Source: an uncultured Oscillospiraceae bacterium
GTDB lineage: Bacteria > Bacillota > Clostridia > Oscillospirales > Ruminococcaceae
DNA: 64,000 nucleotides
Assembly (NCBI GenBank): GCA_934465295.1
Contig: CAKSKU010000012.1
Span: forward strand, 1 to 64,000
Reading direction: 5' to 3'
Shown here: positions 34,470 through 43,050 of the stretch, piece after piece
How the letters are laid out: each line of letters starts with the position of its first letter
Numbering within the stretch: the stretch's first letter is position 1
Notes under the pieces: model-generated
Databases searched by the model: none
Told to the model about the DNA's origin: nothing
Seen by the model: only the letters and a program-made list of their open reading frames with translations
Translations under genes and position numbers: made by a program

Positions 34470-35528
34470 TTATTCAAAATCTGCATTCTGATGCTTGCTG
34501 TATTCAGCGGCATAATCGACGAAGCTTATGTTCATATCGACATTGCCGTCAATGCCGTCCACACTGCCGTCGCTCGCATACTGCCACATCTGAAGCTCAT
34601 ACGGATAGCTCGGCGGATTATGACCGTCCTTGTATTCAACGTACCAGAAATCGTAAGTGCTGAGGGTCTGCATATCGTACTTTGTGAGCGCCATTTTGAG
34701 GTTGCTGTAAAGCATCGCTGTGTAGCCTCGGTCGGTTATCTCCTGGCAGAAAGCCGCCGCACATTTGTTGAGCGTTTCGGTGGTCGTGCCGAGCGTTCGG
34801 GCTTCGCTGTCGTCGGGAAGCTCCCAGTCGAAAACAACGGGATATTTTATGTCGCAGTCCTTTATAAGCTCGCAGACATAGATTGCCTCTTCACGAGCCT
34901 CAGCCTCGCTGACCGCCTGCGAATAGAAGTAAACTCCGACGTCGATGCCTGCCGCCTGCGCTCCGCTGATATAGCTTTCGGACAGCTCATCACGATGCAT
35001 AATGCCCTTTTCATATCCGCGGTAGCCAATGCGTATCATCGCAAAATCAATGCCGTCAGCGGCGACCTTTTTCCAGTCGATGTCGCCCTGATGATAGGAA
35101 ACATCAACGCCCGTTTTTGAAACAGCCTCGCCGTTTTCATAGTATGTATAGCGGTTGTTTTCGTCAAGCTCAAGGTTTTCCCAGTCAAGAGTATTGAGCG
35201 GAACGCCCTCGAGCGGTTCGGCGGAAAAATCGCCGTAAATATCATCGTGATAAAGCATATTTCCATCGGCGTCGGGATATTCGTCAACATTTGTGTTCAT
35301 TGCAGCAATGTAATCTTCGTTTTCGGTGAGCCGCTTTGAAAGCTCGTCAACGCTGTCCTGAAGCCTTGCGACCTTTGAGAAAAGCACAGCTATAAGTACG
35401 ATCAGCACAGCGAACAGCAGAGCGGCGATGAGCCGAACATTGATACGTTTGTTTTTTTTGCCGCCGTGCTCGGGGGAATAAGCCGATCCTTCGGGCAAGG
35501 GGGAATTTGGGATATTGCTTTCTATCAT
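34470..35528 (-). CDS. Membrane-anchored GH25 muramidase
   Basis: 352 aa. Basic cytoplasmic N-terminus (GGKKNKRINVR), one membrane segment about 32-50, a short coiled coil (51-72), an acidic linker, then a glycoside hydrolase family 25 domain from about 139: GVDVSYHQGDIDW, FAMIRIGYRGYEKG, VGVYFYSQAVSEAEA and the catalytic DxE of VVFDWELPDD (234-236), ending QMWQYASDG with VDMN. GH25 enzymes cleave beta-1,4 N-acetylmuramic acid-GlcNAc bonds. The uncleaved anchor would keep it on the outer face of the membrane. ATG 35528 follows AAAGGAC. First gene of the operon, with a promoter at 35564-35592. Confidence 0.92.
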   Translation of the reverse strand: MIESNIPNSPLPEGSAYSPEHGGKKNKRINVRLIAALLFAVLIVLIAVLFSKVARLQDSVDELSKRLTENEDYIAAMNTNVDEYPDADGNMLYHDDIYGDFSAEPLEGVPLNTLDWENLELDENNRYTYYENGEAVSKTGVDVSYHQGDIDWKKVAADGIDFAMIRIGYRGYEKGIMHRDELSESYISGAQAAGIDVGVYFYSQAVSEAEAREEAIYVCELIKDCDIKYPVVFDWELPDDSEARTLGTTTETLNKCAAAFCQEITDRGYTAMLYSNLKMALTKYDMQTLSTYDFWYVEYKDGHNPPSYPYELQMWQYASDGSVDGIDGNVDMNISFVDYAAEYSKHQNADFE

Positions 35529-35563
35529 TTTTGACGTCCTTTATAAAAATGCACAATTACCTA

Positions 35564-35592
35564 ATCATAGTATATCACTTTTCATGTTCCAA
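35564..35592 (-). promoter_or_regulatory. Promoter of the GH25/epimerase/FapA operon
   Basis: Minus strand TTGGAA (35587-35592), 17 bp, TATGAT (35564-35569). Confidence 0.65.
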
Positions 35593-35695
35593 TGCAACAA
35601 CAAATAACAAATTTTATATAAAATAGACTAAAATTTGCCTTATTTGCTGTTATATGCTGAAAATTTTGTTTATGAGGACGATCCGACCGCTGTTA

Positions 35696-35811
35696 ATACT
35701 AATTTTTAATCAAAGTTTAGACAAAAAACGGCGCAAAATCCATATAAAGCTGTTAAACAGCTACGAGATTTTGCTTGATTTTTTTTACACTTTCAGTTTA
35801 AAAATTAGTAT
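35696..35811 (-). repeat. Family B element (MITE-like), copy 2, expanded centre
   Basis: 116 bp, inverted relative to the other copies; same ATACTAATTTTTAA ends, but the centre carries an extra AGCTGTTAAACAGCT palindrome. Confidence 0.85.
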
Positions 35812-35833
35812 AAGCCGAGCTTTTGAAGGCAAA

Positions 35834-35884
35834 AAAAGCCGCAGCCCACAAAATCGAAGAACGAAAATGTGGATTGCGGCTTTT
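35834..35884. repeat. Family C-like hairpin
   Basis: AAAAGCCGCAGCCCACA / TGTGGATTGCGGCTTTT, wedged between family B copy 2 and family A copy 3. Confidence 0.6.
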
Positions 35885-35885
35885 A

Positions 35886-35987
35886 ATACTAAACACCAAT
35901 AAAATAAAGGAAAAAATCTGCGCCTAAATCCAATATATCCGAGATTGTCGGCTTGATTTTTTCTAAATTTTAAAAGGTGTTTAGTAT
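35886..35987 (+). repeat. Family A element (MITE-like), copy 3
   Basis: 102 bp ATACTAAACACC ... GGTGTTTAGTAT, directly after the C-like hairpin. Confidence 0.9.
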
Positions 35988-36047
35988 AAATTTTAATTTT
36001 TAAGGATCAGTCTGCTCTCGCTCTTTTATTTAGATCTGTAAGGGTTT

Positions 36048-36436
36048 TCAAGCGCTCATTTCATCAAAAAGATCATCGGAAGAAAGCTCTCCGTCACCCT
36101 CATTTACGTCAGAACCATCGGAGTCCTCACCCGAAGCATCCTCACCGGGAGCATCCCCGTCAGAAGTATCATCACCATCTTCAGGATTTTCTTCAGTCTC
36201 ATCAGCAGGTTCTTCCTCACTGTTCCGCTCGTCTTTGTGTCCTTAAGCGTAACATCGCCTGTGCCTGTTATGCTCGCAAGACCGAGATCAGCATTTTCTG
36301 CCGTGAAAGTATGCTTTCCTGCGGATATCGTGTATTTGCTTGATGCATTGTTATTTGCAGAGTCAAGGTTAGTGTTTGTTACTTCAAGCTCGCCTGTCAG
36401 TGTAATGCTTCCCGTAAATGTGTACGTCTGTTTCAA
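36048..36436 (-). pseudogene. Relic of a giant repeat surface protein
   Basis: On the minus strand, 36436 to about 36235 encodes YTFTGSITLTGELEVTN, YTISAGKHTF and LASITGTGDVTL, the middle of the repeat unit found in the giant proteins. The frame is then lost, and in another frame it continues as an acidic tail (EEEPADETEENPEDGDDTSD ... DDLFDEMSA) ending at a TGA at 36048-36050. An in-frame TAA precedes the fragment, so the 5' part is missing. It is a truncated and frameshifted leftover, not an intact gene. Confidence 0.75.
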
Positions 36437-36524
36437 AATTTAACTGATTCAAACATTTGCAATAATAAAGTGCATAAATTGGCTCTTTTTACGCACATTT
36501 TATGATATAATTTGGGAAAATATA

Positions 36525-36553
36525 TTGCAATTCGGCGAAAAATATGTTATAAT
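36525..36553 (+). promoter_or_regulatory. Promoter of the DUF4132 operon
   Basis: TTGCAA (36525-36530), 17 bp, TATAAT (36548-36553). Confidence 0.75.
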
Positions 36554-36663
36554 TATCCAAATAAGCTTAAAAACATTCACACAGAACCGATGTGGGAGCG
36601 ATATGCACATAACACGCTTCCGGAAATGGGGAAAATGGCGATGAAAAATCGGAAAAGCTTGCG

Positions 36664-37188
36664 GTGCTTTCGTCAGCAAAAGGCACATACGATATTTGCA
36701 GGTGCTATTTTAACTATCACGCCGATTATTGGTATTTCTATATCCTCGGCTGCTCGGATAAGTTCCTTTTCGGGGCAGAGGAAAATGATTTTCAGCTGAA
36801 CGGCTTTCAGATAAGGAAGATATCCGACCTGAAAAAAGTTGAGAAAAAAGACGCTCTGTGCGCCGAGATCAACAGGAATGCGCATATTCTTGAAAATATA
36901 AATGCACCCGATATTTCGCTTTCATCATGGCATGATGTTTTCGTTTCCCTGTCGGAAGCGGCTGAATATCTTATCGCGGAAAATGGATATGAGAAAAAGA
37001 ACGGTTCGTATTTTTACCTTGGGAAGATAGTGAAAATAAAGAAAGCCCCGGTCATATTTTCTCCCCTTGATGCAGACGGGATATGGCAGGACGATGTTGA
37101 GCTGCCGTTTTCCGAGATGACGAGCGTGACCTTCGGCGACAGATATTCGGAAACATTCGGCAGATATGCTGAAAATATGAGAAAATAA
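36664..37188 (+). CDS. Uncharacterised protein, first gene of the DUF4132 operon
   Basis: 174 aa from GTG 36664, no recognised family. No signal peptide or long membrane segment. Notable parts are YDICRCYFNYHADYWYFYILG near the N-terminus, a Lys/Glu-rich RKISDLKKVEKKDALCAEIN, and SSWHDVFVSLSEAAEYLIAENGY. The start is doubtful: the same frame is open and coding-like back to 36613 (GENGDEKSEKLAVLSSAKG) without an ATG, GTG or TTG and without a ribosome site, while plausible ATGs at 36594 and 36604 are in other frames. A 5' frameshift is therefore possible. It is 19 nt before the next gene and so likely part of a three-gene transcript. Confidence 0.6.
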   Translation: MLSSAKGTYDICRCYFNYHADYWYFYILGCSDKFLFGAEENDFQLNGFQIRKISDLKKVEKKDALCAEINRNAHILENINAPDISLSSWHDVFVSLSEAAEYLIAENGYEKKNGSYFYLGKIVKIKKAPVIFSPLDADGIWQDDVELPFSEMTSVTFGDRYSETFGRYAENMRK

Positions 37189-37207
37189 TTTTTGGGGGAG
37201 GTTCGCA

Positions 37208-37627
37208 ATGACGATAAAGGTGAGCATAAAGCAGCTCGGGAAAAAGCGGAGCAGGATAACGGAGGTACCGTTTTTTCTCGAAAACATGCCGTCAACGGTA
37301 GGCGAGCTGATAAAGGAGGCGGTGCATACCTGCGTTTCGGAGTATAACGAACGCTTGGCAAAGGGCAGCAATGCCGCTCCGCTTTCCGAGGACGATATCA
37401 GCGATATGAGCGAGGTCGGCAAGATAGCCTTCGGGATAAATTACGGCGGAAAAGCAGCCGATGAAGCAGCCGCACTTAAAAATGCACTGCAAAGCTACGA
37501 GGACGGGCTTTACCGCATTTTTATAGGGGAAAACGAAGCAGGAAATTTATCCGACGGCATCTCGCTTTCGGAAAATGACAGCGTTGTATTCATAAGACTT
37601 GTGATGCTGACGGGGAGGATATGGTGA
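37208..37627 (+). CDS. Small protein with a possible beta-grasp pattern, DUF4132 operon
   Basis: 139 aa, ATG 37208 with a strong GGGGGAGG site 6 nt upstream. The order of predicted elements (strand TIKVSIKQLG, strand EVPFFL, long helix TVGELIKEAVHTCVSEYNERL, an insert, strand LYRIFIGENEA, and a last GISLSENDSVVFIRLVMLTG strand pair) recalls a ubiquitin-like beta-grasp fold with an insert, but this is inference from pattern alone. The tail is LTGRIW, not GG. Its stop is one base before the ATG of the 1721 aa DUF4132 gene, so expression is probably coupled to it. Function unknown. Confidence 0.65.
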   Translation: MTIKVSIKQLGKKRSRITEVPFFLENMPSTVGELIKEAVHTCVSEYNERLAKGSNAAPLSEDDISDMSEVGKIAFGINYGGKAADEAAALKNALQSYEDGLYRIFIGENEAGNLSDGISLSENDSVVFIRLVMLTGRIW

Positions 37628-37628
37628 A

Positions 37629-40600
37629 ATGGGAATTTTGAATGACAATGAAGCAAGGAAAATAGGCAGGAACTATTTTGAACTCTGGCAGGATGAGCGT
37701 CTGAAAGCGGAGAAAAAGCTTGACAGCGATGTAAAAGACTTTTTTGCCGATGTTAAGGATTTAGGAAAAAGGGAAAAAAGGTCGGAGCTTTACAATGAGC
37801 TTATCAGCGGCTTGAAGAACGGTACATACAAAAAGCCGTCGGATTTTTTCAAAGCAAAGTGCCGCAGCCTTTTTAACGGCGTTATCTATCCCCGACGGGA
37901 AGCCGACTTTTATTTCATCGCCGATCATATCGGAGACTGGGCGTATTCCAAGTCGCTGTACAGGCGCTCTATGAGAACGGGCGATATCGATATAATATGC
38001 GAAAATATAATGGGAGCGCTTTGCAGTCTTTATGAGAGCGACCGGATCGATGCCGATATGTGCGATATTATCGAAGGAAAAAATCTCACGGACGAACAGC
38101 TCGATCACAAAGAGTATTATTACAGCTATGACGAAATGGATATCGTGATCGCCGCCGAGATCGACCTTGGCAATGAGCGGCTGATAAAGCTCGTTTCCGA
38201 TATCATTATGTGCGAAAGCGAGATAAAGCCCGATCACACTGTTATTTCCGCCGTGACGAAATGCCATAACGCCGACCTGCACCAAAAGCTCGGAAAGCTG
38301 CTGCTTGCGGCAAGGCTTCAGGAGGGACTGCGGCAGGCGATATGCGAAAAGGCTGATATGGGCACAAAGGAGGCTTTTTTCGCACTGCTTGATGTTATGC
38401 TTGAAAATGACCTTATCCGCTTTTCATCGGTGAAGCGTGCTGTCGCAGCATGGATAGGACTTGCGGACGAGGAAACGGTCAAGCTTGAGCGCATCAGCGA
38501 CAAGTCGGTTGAGCTTATCGCAGACTGTCTGCGCGATGAAAGCTTCCGTGAGGAATGTCTTTCCTCCGAGGACTCGATGAAAATTTATATCGGACTCTGG
38601 TCGATAGGCTTTTATGACGCAGTGAAAATGCTTGACAGGATAAGGAAATATTCTGCACACGGAACGGAGCATCAGCTTCTCACTGCAGGCTATATGACAA
38701 AGCAGCTCAATAATGCAAAGCTCATGAACAGCATTTCCAAGGACGTTATAAAAGCGCATAAGGACGACCCGAAGGTGCTTGCGGTGTATATGCCGAGCTT
38801 TATGTATTACTGCTTTTCAAAGATCGGCAGGGCTGTCAGCAGAAATTCATTTGATGTATTTTACAGAAATGACTTCGATTTTTCCGAGAGGAAGTATGTG
38901 CCGCTCAAAGCATATTTTGAAAGTGCCGAAGAAGCGCAGGAGTATTATTCGCTGCTCATGGAGATATATCGGGGCATCACAAAGAAAAGCATTGAATTTT
39001 CGCCCTGCATTTTTCCGTGGAACAAGGAAGCGCTTGAACGCTCGGAGGTGGTATTAAGGCTCGCATACATCGCAAGCGCACTGCACGATAATGATAAAAT
39101 AGACGAGGCCGCTGCGCTTATCCCACAGCTCGACGGCGGCGCAAGAGCAAGCGTTCTCATACTTCTTCTTACACAGCCCGAGACCGACGTTCAGCGCAGA
39201 CTGCTCACAGCCGAGGTCTGCGACAAGGAGGATCGCACAAGAACGATCGCATTGAGAGCCATAAGCGAGGTCAAGCTTGAGGAGGAGAATTATTTGCAGC
39301 TTGAAGATATGCTCCGATACAAAAATTCGGATATGCGCTCGGGCTGTATAGAGCTGCTCATGAAGCAGAACGATGATGCGCTTTTCGGAACGCTCGGCAG
39401 GCTCCTTTCCGACAAAAAGGAGGAAAAGCGCACAGCCGCCCTCGATATGATAATGCGGCTTTCCGATGATGAAAAGCGCAGGAGCATTTTTGAAAAGTGT
39501 CTGCCGCTCGTTGAAAAGCTTGAAAACATATCCGCTGCCGAGAAGATACTCGTGAAAAATATCCTTCCCGATGAAAAGCCCGATGACAAGGCGGAGGAGC
39601 TTTACACCGACAATGACGTTTATATCCCGAAGATAAACGAAGCCTTTGTAAGAAAAGCCGATGAGGTGTTTGACAGATACTTCCCGAAAAATACTTCCGC
39701 CGAAACCGAGGGCGGCAGACAGGACTGGAGAGATGCTCTTTTAAAGCTGGAAAAGCTTGTGGAGGAGCATTGCAATGACGAGTTCACGCAGAGCTACTAC
39801 GGCACTGTGACGACCTTGGACAGCTGCAGCGTATTCAGCACGAAGGAGGACGGCAGATCGGTCATACCGTTCCGAAAGCTCTGGGATAAATTCTATGATG
39901 ATGAGATAAAGTCACCCGAAAAGCTGATCAGAATGATGGCTTCGTTCTGCTGTGACAGCGAGGAGGACAGCTATGCAAAGGGCTGCAATGAGATCACGGC
40001 AGAGCTTATCGGAGAGCCTTTGACCGTGGGTTACGGATATTTCCGCTTTGATACTATATATAAGATATGCTGCTATCTTTACGATAAGCATTGCGCTAAG
40101 GAGGATATGGTCAGCATTGCCGTTTCGGTCATGGCAAAGCTCTGCAAGAAAGACAGCCTTTCGGTATTGTTCAAAACTGTGACGAATACCGCAGACGGTG
40201 AAAAAGAGCGTGAGGTGCGTGTGCCTTATATCTCGTGCCACCATGCACAGCTCCTGCTCTGCGGTATGTGGTACAGCCTCGTCTATGATGAAAATCTGTT
40301 TAAGGATATCTTTCCGCTTCGCTATGCTTTTGAGCATATGGACGGCTTTAAGACGGTGCATATTTACAGAGATAAACGTCTCAGCGAGCTTAACTTATAT
40401 AGGGCAATGGATGCGGAAAGCATTATCAAGGCAGGTTATATGGGCATTCTCACCGAGGCGCAGATGTACAGGATAATTTTTACCGAAACGAATAAGGCAG
40501 TTTACACCTCTCCGCTGTTAAAGGACACATTGGGAATGATATCGTGTGTCTATGCGGGCATAAGGGAGCTTGAAGAAGCCGTTGACGTTCGTGAGAGCAG

Positions 40601-42794
40601 TTGGAAAAGGTCAAGAAAGCTCAGTACGCTTCGCTCGTTCCTTGACTGCGACGACCCTGCGCACCTGAATGATGAGCAGAAAAATCTTGTGAAGTTTGCA
40701 GAGAAGATCTATGAAAAGCTGATCTCCACAGTGCTTGAAAAGGAGCTTTCGAGAGGCGATACCGAAACGGAATATTCCTTTGCTGTCGATGAGATAGCAC
40801 GAATTTACGGCATCGATAATTTTGTGAAGATACTCTGCGCACTGGGCGGAATTGCGCTCGAACGCTCTTATTACAGCAGCACAAGAACCAAAAAGGGTTC
40901 GCTTAGCCATCTGCTTTCCGTCTGCGTTCCCGAAAAGGGCGATAATGCCGAAAAGCTCCGTGAAAGGCTCAAAGGCACGGGCATTTCCGAAAAAAGGCTT
41001 ATCGAAGCGGCGATGTATTCCCCCGAATGGCTTCCCATCATCGGCGAATATCTCGGCTGGGAGGGCTTTTCCTCCGCCTGCTACTATTTTATTGCGCATA
41101 TGAATGAAAGCTTTGATGACAAGCGCAAGGCTGTTATCGCAAAATATACGCCGCTCACGGACGAGGAGCTGAACGCAGGTGCATTCGATATAAGCTGGTT
41201 CAGGTCGGCTTATGAAACGCTCGGGCAGAAGCACTTTGATGTGATCTATGATTCGGCGAAGTATATTTCCGACGGTTCAAAGCATTCCCGTGCAAGAAAA
41301 TATGCCGATGCAGTCCTCGGCAAAATGAACGCCGAGGAGACCGTGAAAACCATCGCCGAAAAGCGCAGCAAGGAACTGCTTATGGCTTATGCGCTTATCC
41401 CGATAAAGGACGAGGACGATATCTGCGCACGCTATCTGTATTTCCGGCAGTTTCTGAAGGAAAGCAAAAAGTTCGGCTCTCAAAGAAGTGCGAGCGAGAA
41501 AAAAGCTGTCGAGACCGCAATGCAGAACCTTTCCATAAACGCAGGCTATGCCGATGTTACAAGACTTACACTGCGAATGGAAACAAAGCTCATCGACGAC
41601 AGCAGGGAGCTGTTCAATGATAAGGAGATCGACGGAACGACATTCCGACTTTGTGTTGACGATAGGGGCAAGACTGACATAATATGCACAAAGGACGGCA
41701 AAACTCTCAGATCAGTTCCCGCAAAGCTCAAAAAGAACGAGTATGTTGTACGGCTCAGCGATACGAAGAAAAAACTCACCGAGCAGTACCGCCGCACAAG
41801 GGCAATGTTTGAGCAGGCAATGGAGGACAGCACAGAGTTCACGGTCGGCGAGCTGAATATTCTGCGAAACAACCCCGTTGTCCTGCCCATTATCAAAGAT
41901 CTCTTGTTCGGATGCGGCGAAAAGCTCGGCTTCCTCAGCGGAAACGGGCTGACAGATCATGCAGGCAATACAGTGAAGCTTTCCGACAGCGACAATGTTA
42001 TAGTTGCTCACCCTTATGCGCTCTGCAAGGACGGAAGCTGGTCGGCTTATCAGAAGCTGCTTTTCGTCAAGGGCATCGTTCAGCCGTTCAAGCAGGTGTT
42101 CAGGGAGCTTTATGTAAAGACCGCCGAAGAAGCGGAAATGACGTATTCTCTCCGCTATTCTGGAAATCAGATACAGCCTGCAAAGACCGTTGCGTGCCTT
42201 AAATCACGCCGCTGGGTGGCAGATGTCGAGGACGGTCTTCAGAAGGTTTACTATAAGGAAAACATCGTTGCGAGGATATATGCGATGGCTGACTGGTTCA
42301 CGCCTGCCGATATTGAAGCGCCGACCCTCGAATGGGTGGAGTTTACCGACAGGAAAACAGGGAGTGCCATTGCCATAAAGAATATCCCCGATGTGATCTT
42401 TTCCGAGGTAATGCGTGATGTCGATATGGCTGTGAGCGTTGCACACGCAGGCGGAATCGACCCCGAAACGAGCCATTCCACGGTGGAGATGCGTGCTGCG
42501 CTCATCGAGTTCACACTGCCGCTCTTCAAACTCACGAATGTCACCCTCAAAGGCAGCCACGCCTTTATCAGCGGCAAATACGGCGAATATACGCTTCACC
42601 TCGGCAGCGGAGTTATCCACAAAAAGGGCGGAGCTATGATAAACATCCTGCCCGTTCATTCGCAGCATAGGGGCAAGCTTTTCCTGCCGTTCGCAGACGA
42701 AGACCCCAAGACAGCGGAGATCATCACAAAGGTGCTTTTCCTTGCAGAGGACAGCAAGATAATCGACCCGTCTATCCTTGAACAGATAAAGTAA
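37629..42794 (+). CDS. DUF4132-type giant cytoplasmic protein (1721 aa)
   Basis: No signal peptide or membrane segment. Residues 1 to about 1200 are helical and repeat-like, including HEAT-like stretches around 500-640 (KNSDMRSGCIELLMKQNDDA, EKRTAALDMIMRLSDD). The C-terminal third resembles the DUF4132/MolR (YehI-like) family: FRLCVDDRGKTDIICTKDGK, YRRTRAMFEQAMEDSTEFTV, WSAYQKLLFVKGIVQPFKQV, then VAHAGGIDPETSHSTVEMRA and LHLGSGVIHKKGGAMINILP close to the end, features I associate with the C-terminal domain of that family. No WGR domain is seen at the N-terminus, unlike E. coli YehI. ATG 37629 follows GGGGAGG by 10 nt. Third gene of the operon. The family's biochemical role is not established; a large scaffold or regulator is a guess. 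Confidence 0.8.
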   Translation: MGILNDNEARKIGRNYFELWQDERLKAEKKLDSDVKDFFADVKDLGKREKRSELYNELISGLKNGTYKKPSDFFKAKCRSLFNGVIYPRREADFYFIADHIGDWAYSKSLYRRSMRTGDIDIICENIMGALCSLYESDRIDADMCDIIEGKNLTDEQLDHKEYYYSYDEMDIVIAAEIDLGNERLIKLVSDIIMCESEIKPDHTVISAVTKCHNADLHQKLGKLLLAARLQEGLRQAICEKADMGTKEAFFALLDVMLENDLIRFSSVKRAVAAWIGLADEETVKLERISDKSVELIADCLRDESFREECLSSEDSMKIYIGLWSIGFYDAVKMLDRIRKYSAHGTEHQLLTAGYMTKQLNNAKLMNSISKDVIKAHKDDPKVLAVYMPSFMYYCFSKIGRAVSRNSFDVFYRNDFDFSERKYVPLKAYFESAEEAQEYYSLLMEIYRGITKKSIEFSPCIFPWNKEALERSEVVLRLAYIASALHDNDKIDEAAALIPQLDGGARASVLILLLTQPETDVQRRLLTAEVCDKEDRTRTIALRAISEVKLEEENYLQLEDMLRYKNSDMRSGCIELLMKQNDDALFGTLGRLLSDKKEEKRTAALDMIMRLSDDEKRRSIFEKCLPLVEKLENISAAEKILVKNILPDEKPDDKAEELYTDNDVYIPKINEAFVRKADEVFDRYFPKNTSAETEGGRQDWRDALLKLEKLVEEHCNDEFTQSYYGTVTTLDSCSVFSTKEDGRSVIPFRKLWDKFYDDEIKSPEKLIRMMASFCCDSEEDSYAKGCNEITAELIGEPLTVGYGYFRFDTIYKICCYLYDKHCAKEDMVSIAVSVMAKLCKKDSLSVLFKTVTNTADGEKEREVRVPYISCHHAQLLLCGMWYSLVYDENLFKDIFPLRYAFEHMDGFKTVHIYRDKRLSELNLYRAMDAESIIKAGYMGILTEAQMYRIIFTETNKAVYTSPLLKDTLGMISCVYAGIRELEEAVDVRESSWKRSRKLSTLRSFLDCDDPAHLNDEQKNLVKFAEKIYEKLISTVLEKELSRGDTETEYSFAVDEIARIYGIDNFVKILCALGGIALERSYYSSTRTKKGSLSHLLSVCVPEKGDNAEKLRERLKGTGISEKRLIEAAMYSPEWLPIIGEYLGWEGFSSACYYFIAHMNESFDDKRKAVIAKYTPLTDEELNAGAFDISWFRSAYETLGQKHFDVIYDSAKYISDGSKHSRARKYADAVLGKMNAEETVKTIAEKRSKELLMAYALIPIKDEDDICARYLYFRQFLKESKKFGSQRSASEKKAVETAMQNLSINAGYADVTRLTLRMETKLIDDSRELFNDKEIDGTTFRLCVDDRGKTDIICTKDGKTLRSVPAKLKKNEYVVRLSDTKKKLTEQYRRTRAMFEQAMEDSTEFTVGELNILRNNPVVLPIIKDLLFGCGEKLGFLSGNGLTDHAGNTVKLSDSDNVIVAHPYALCKDGSWSAYQKLLFVKGIVQPFKQVFRELYVKTAEEAEMTYSLRYSGNQIQPAKTVACLKSRRWVADVEDGLQKVYYKENIVARIYAMADWFTPADIEAPTLEWVEFTDRKTGSAIAIKNIPDVIFSEVMRDVDMAVSVAHAGGIDPETSHSTVEMRAALIEFTLPLFKLTNVTLKGSHAFISGKYGEYTLHLGSGVIHKKGGAMINILPVHSQHRGKLFLPFADEDPKTAEIITKVLFLAEDSKIIDPSILEQIK

Positions 42795-42930
42795 GAGTGA
42801 CAGCCGCTGTCTGTATGGTTTTGGCGGAGCTTTATTACGCTTTTGTTGCAAAATTCTGTGTTTTTGACGTCTGTTATAACTTTTTATTCAAAAAATTACA
42901 ATAAAAAGTTGCTTTTTTGCCTATAATTGC

Positions 42931-42958
42931 TTGACATTTTCTGTCGCTGTGGTAAAAT
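42931..42958 (+). promoter_or_regulatory. Promoter of giant surface protein 3
   Basis: TTGACA (42931-42936), 16 bp, TAAAAT (42953-42958). It lacks the TGTGAATTG block of the other two giant genes. No terminator is obvious between the DUF4132 gene stop and this promoter. Confidence 0.7.
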
Positions 42959-43050
42959 AGTAGCATAAAATAATTCATCCATAAAAGTATGTCAAAAATA
43001 AGCTTATCTTATTTGATATACACCTACTTATTATAGAGGGGGAAAGAGCA

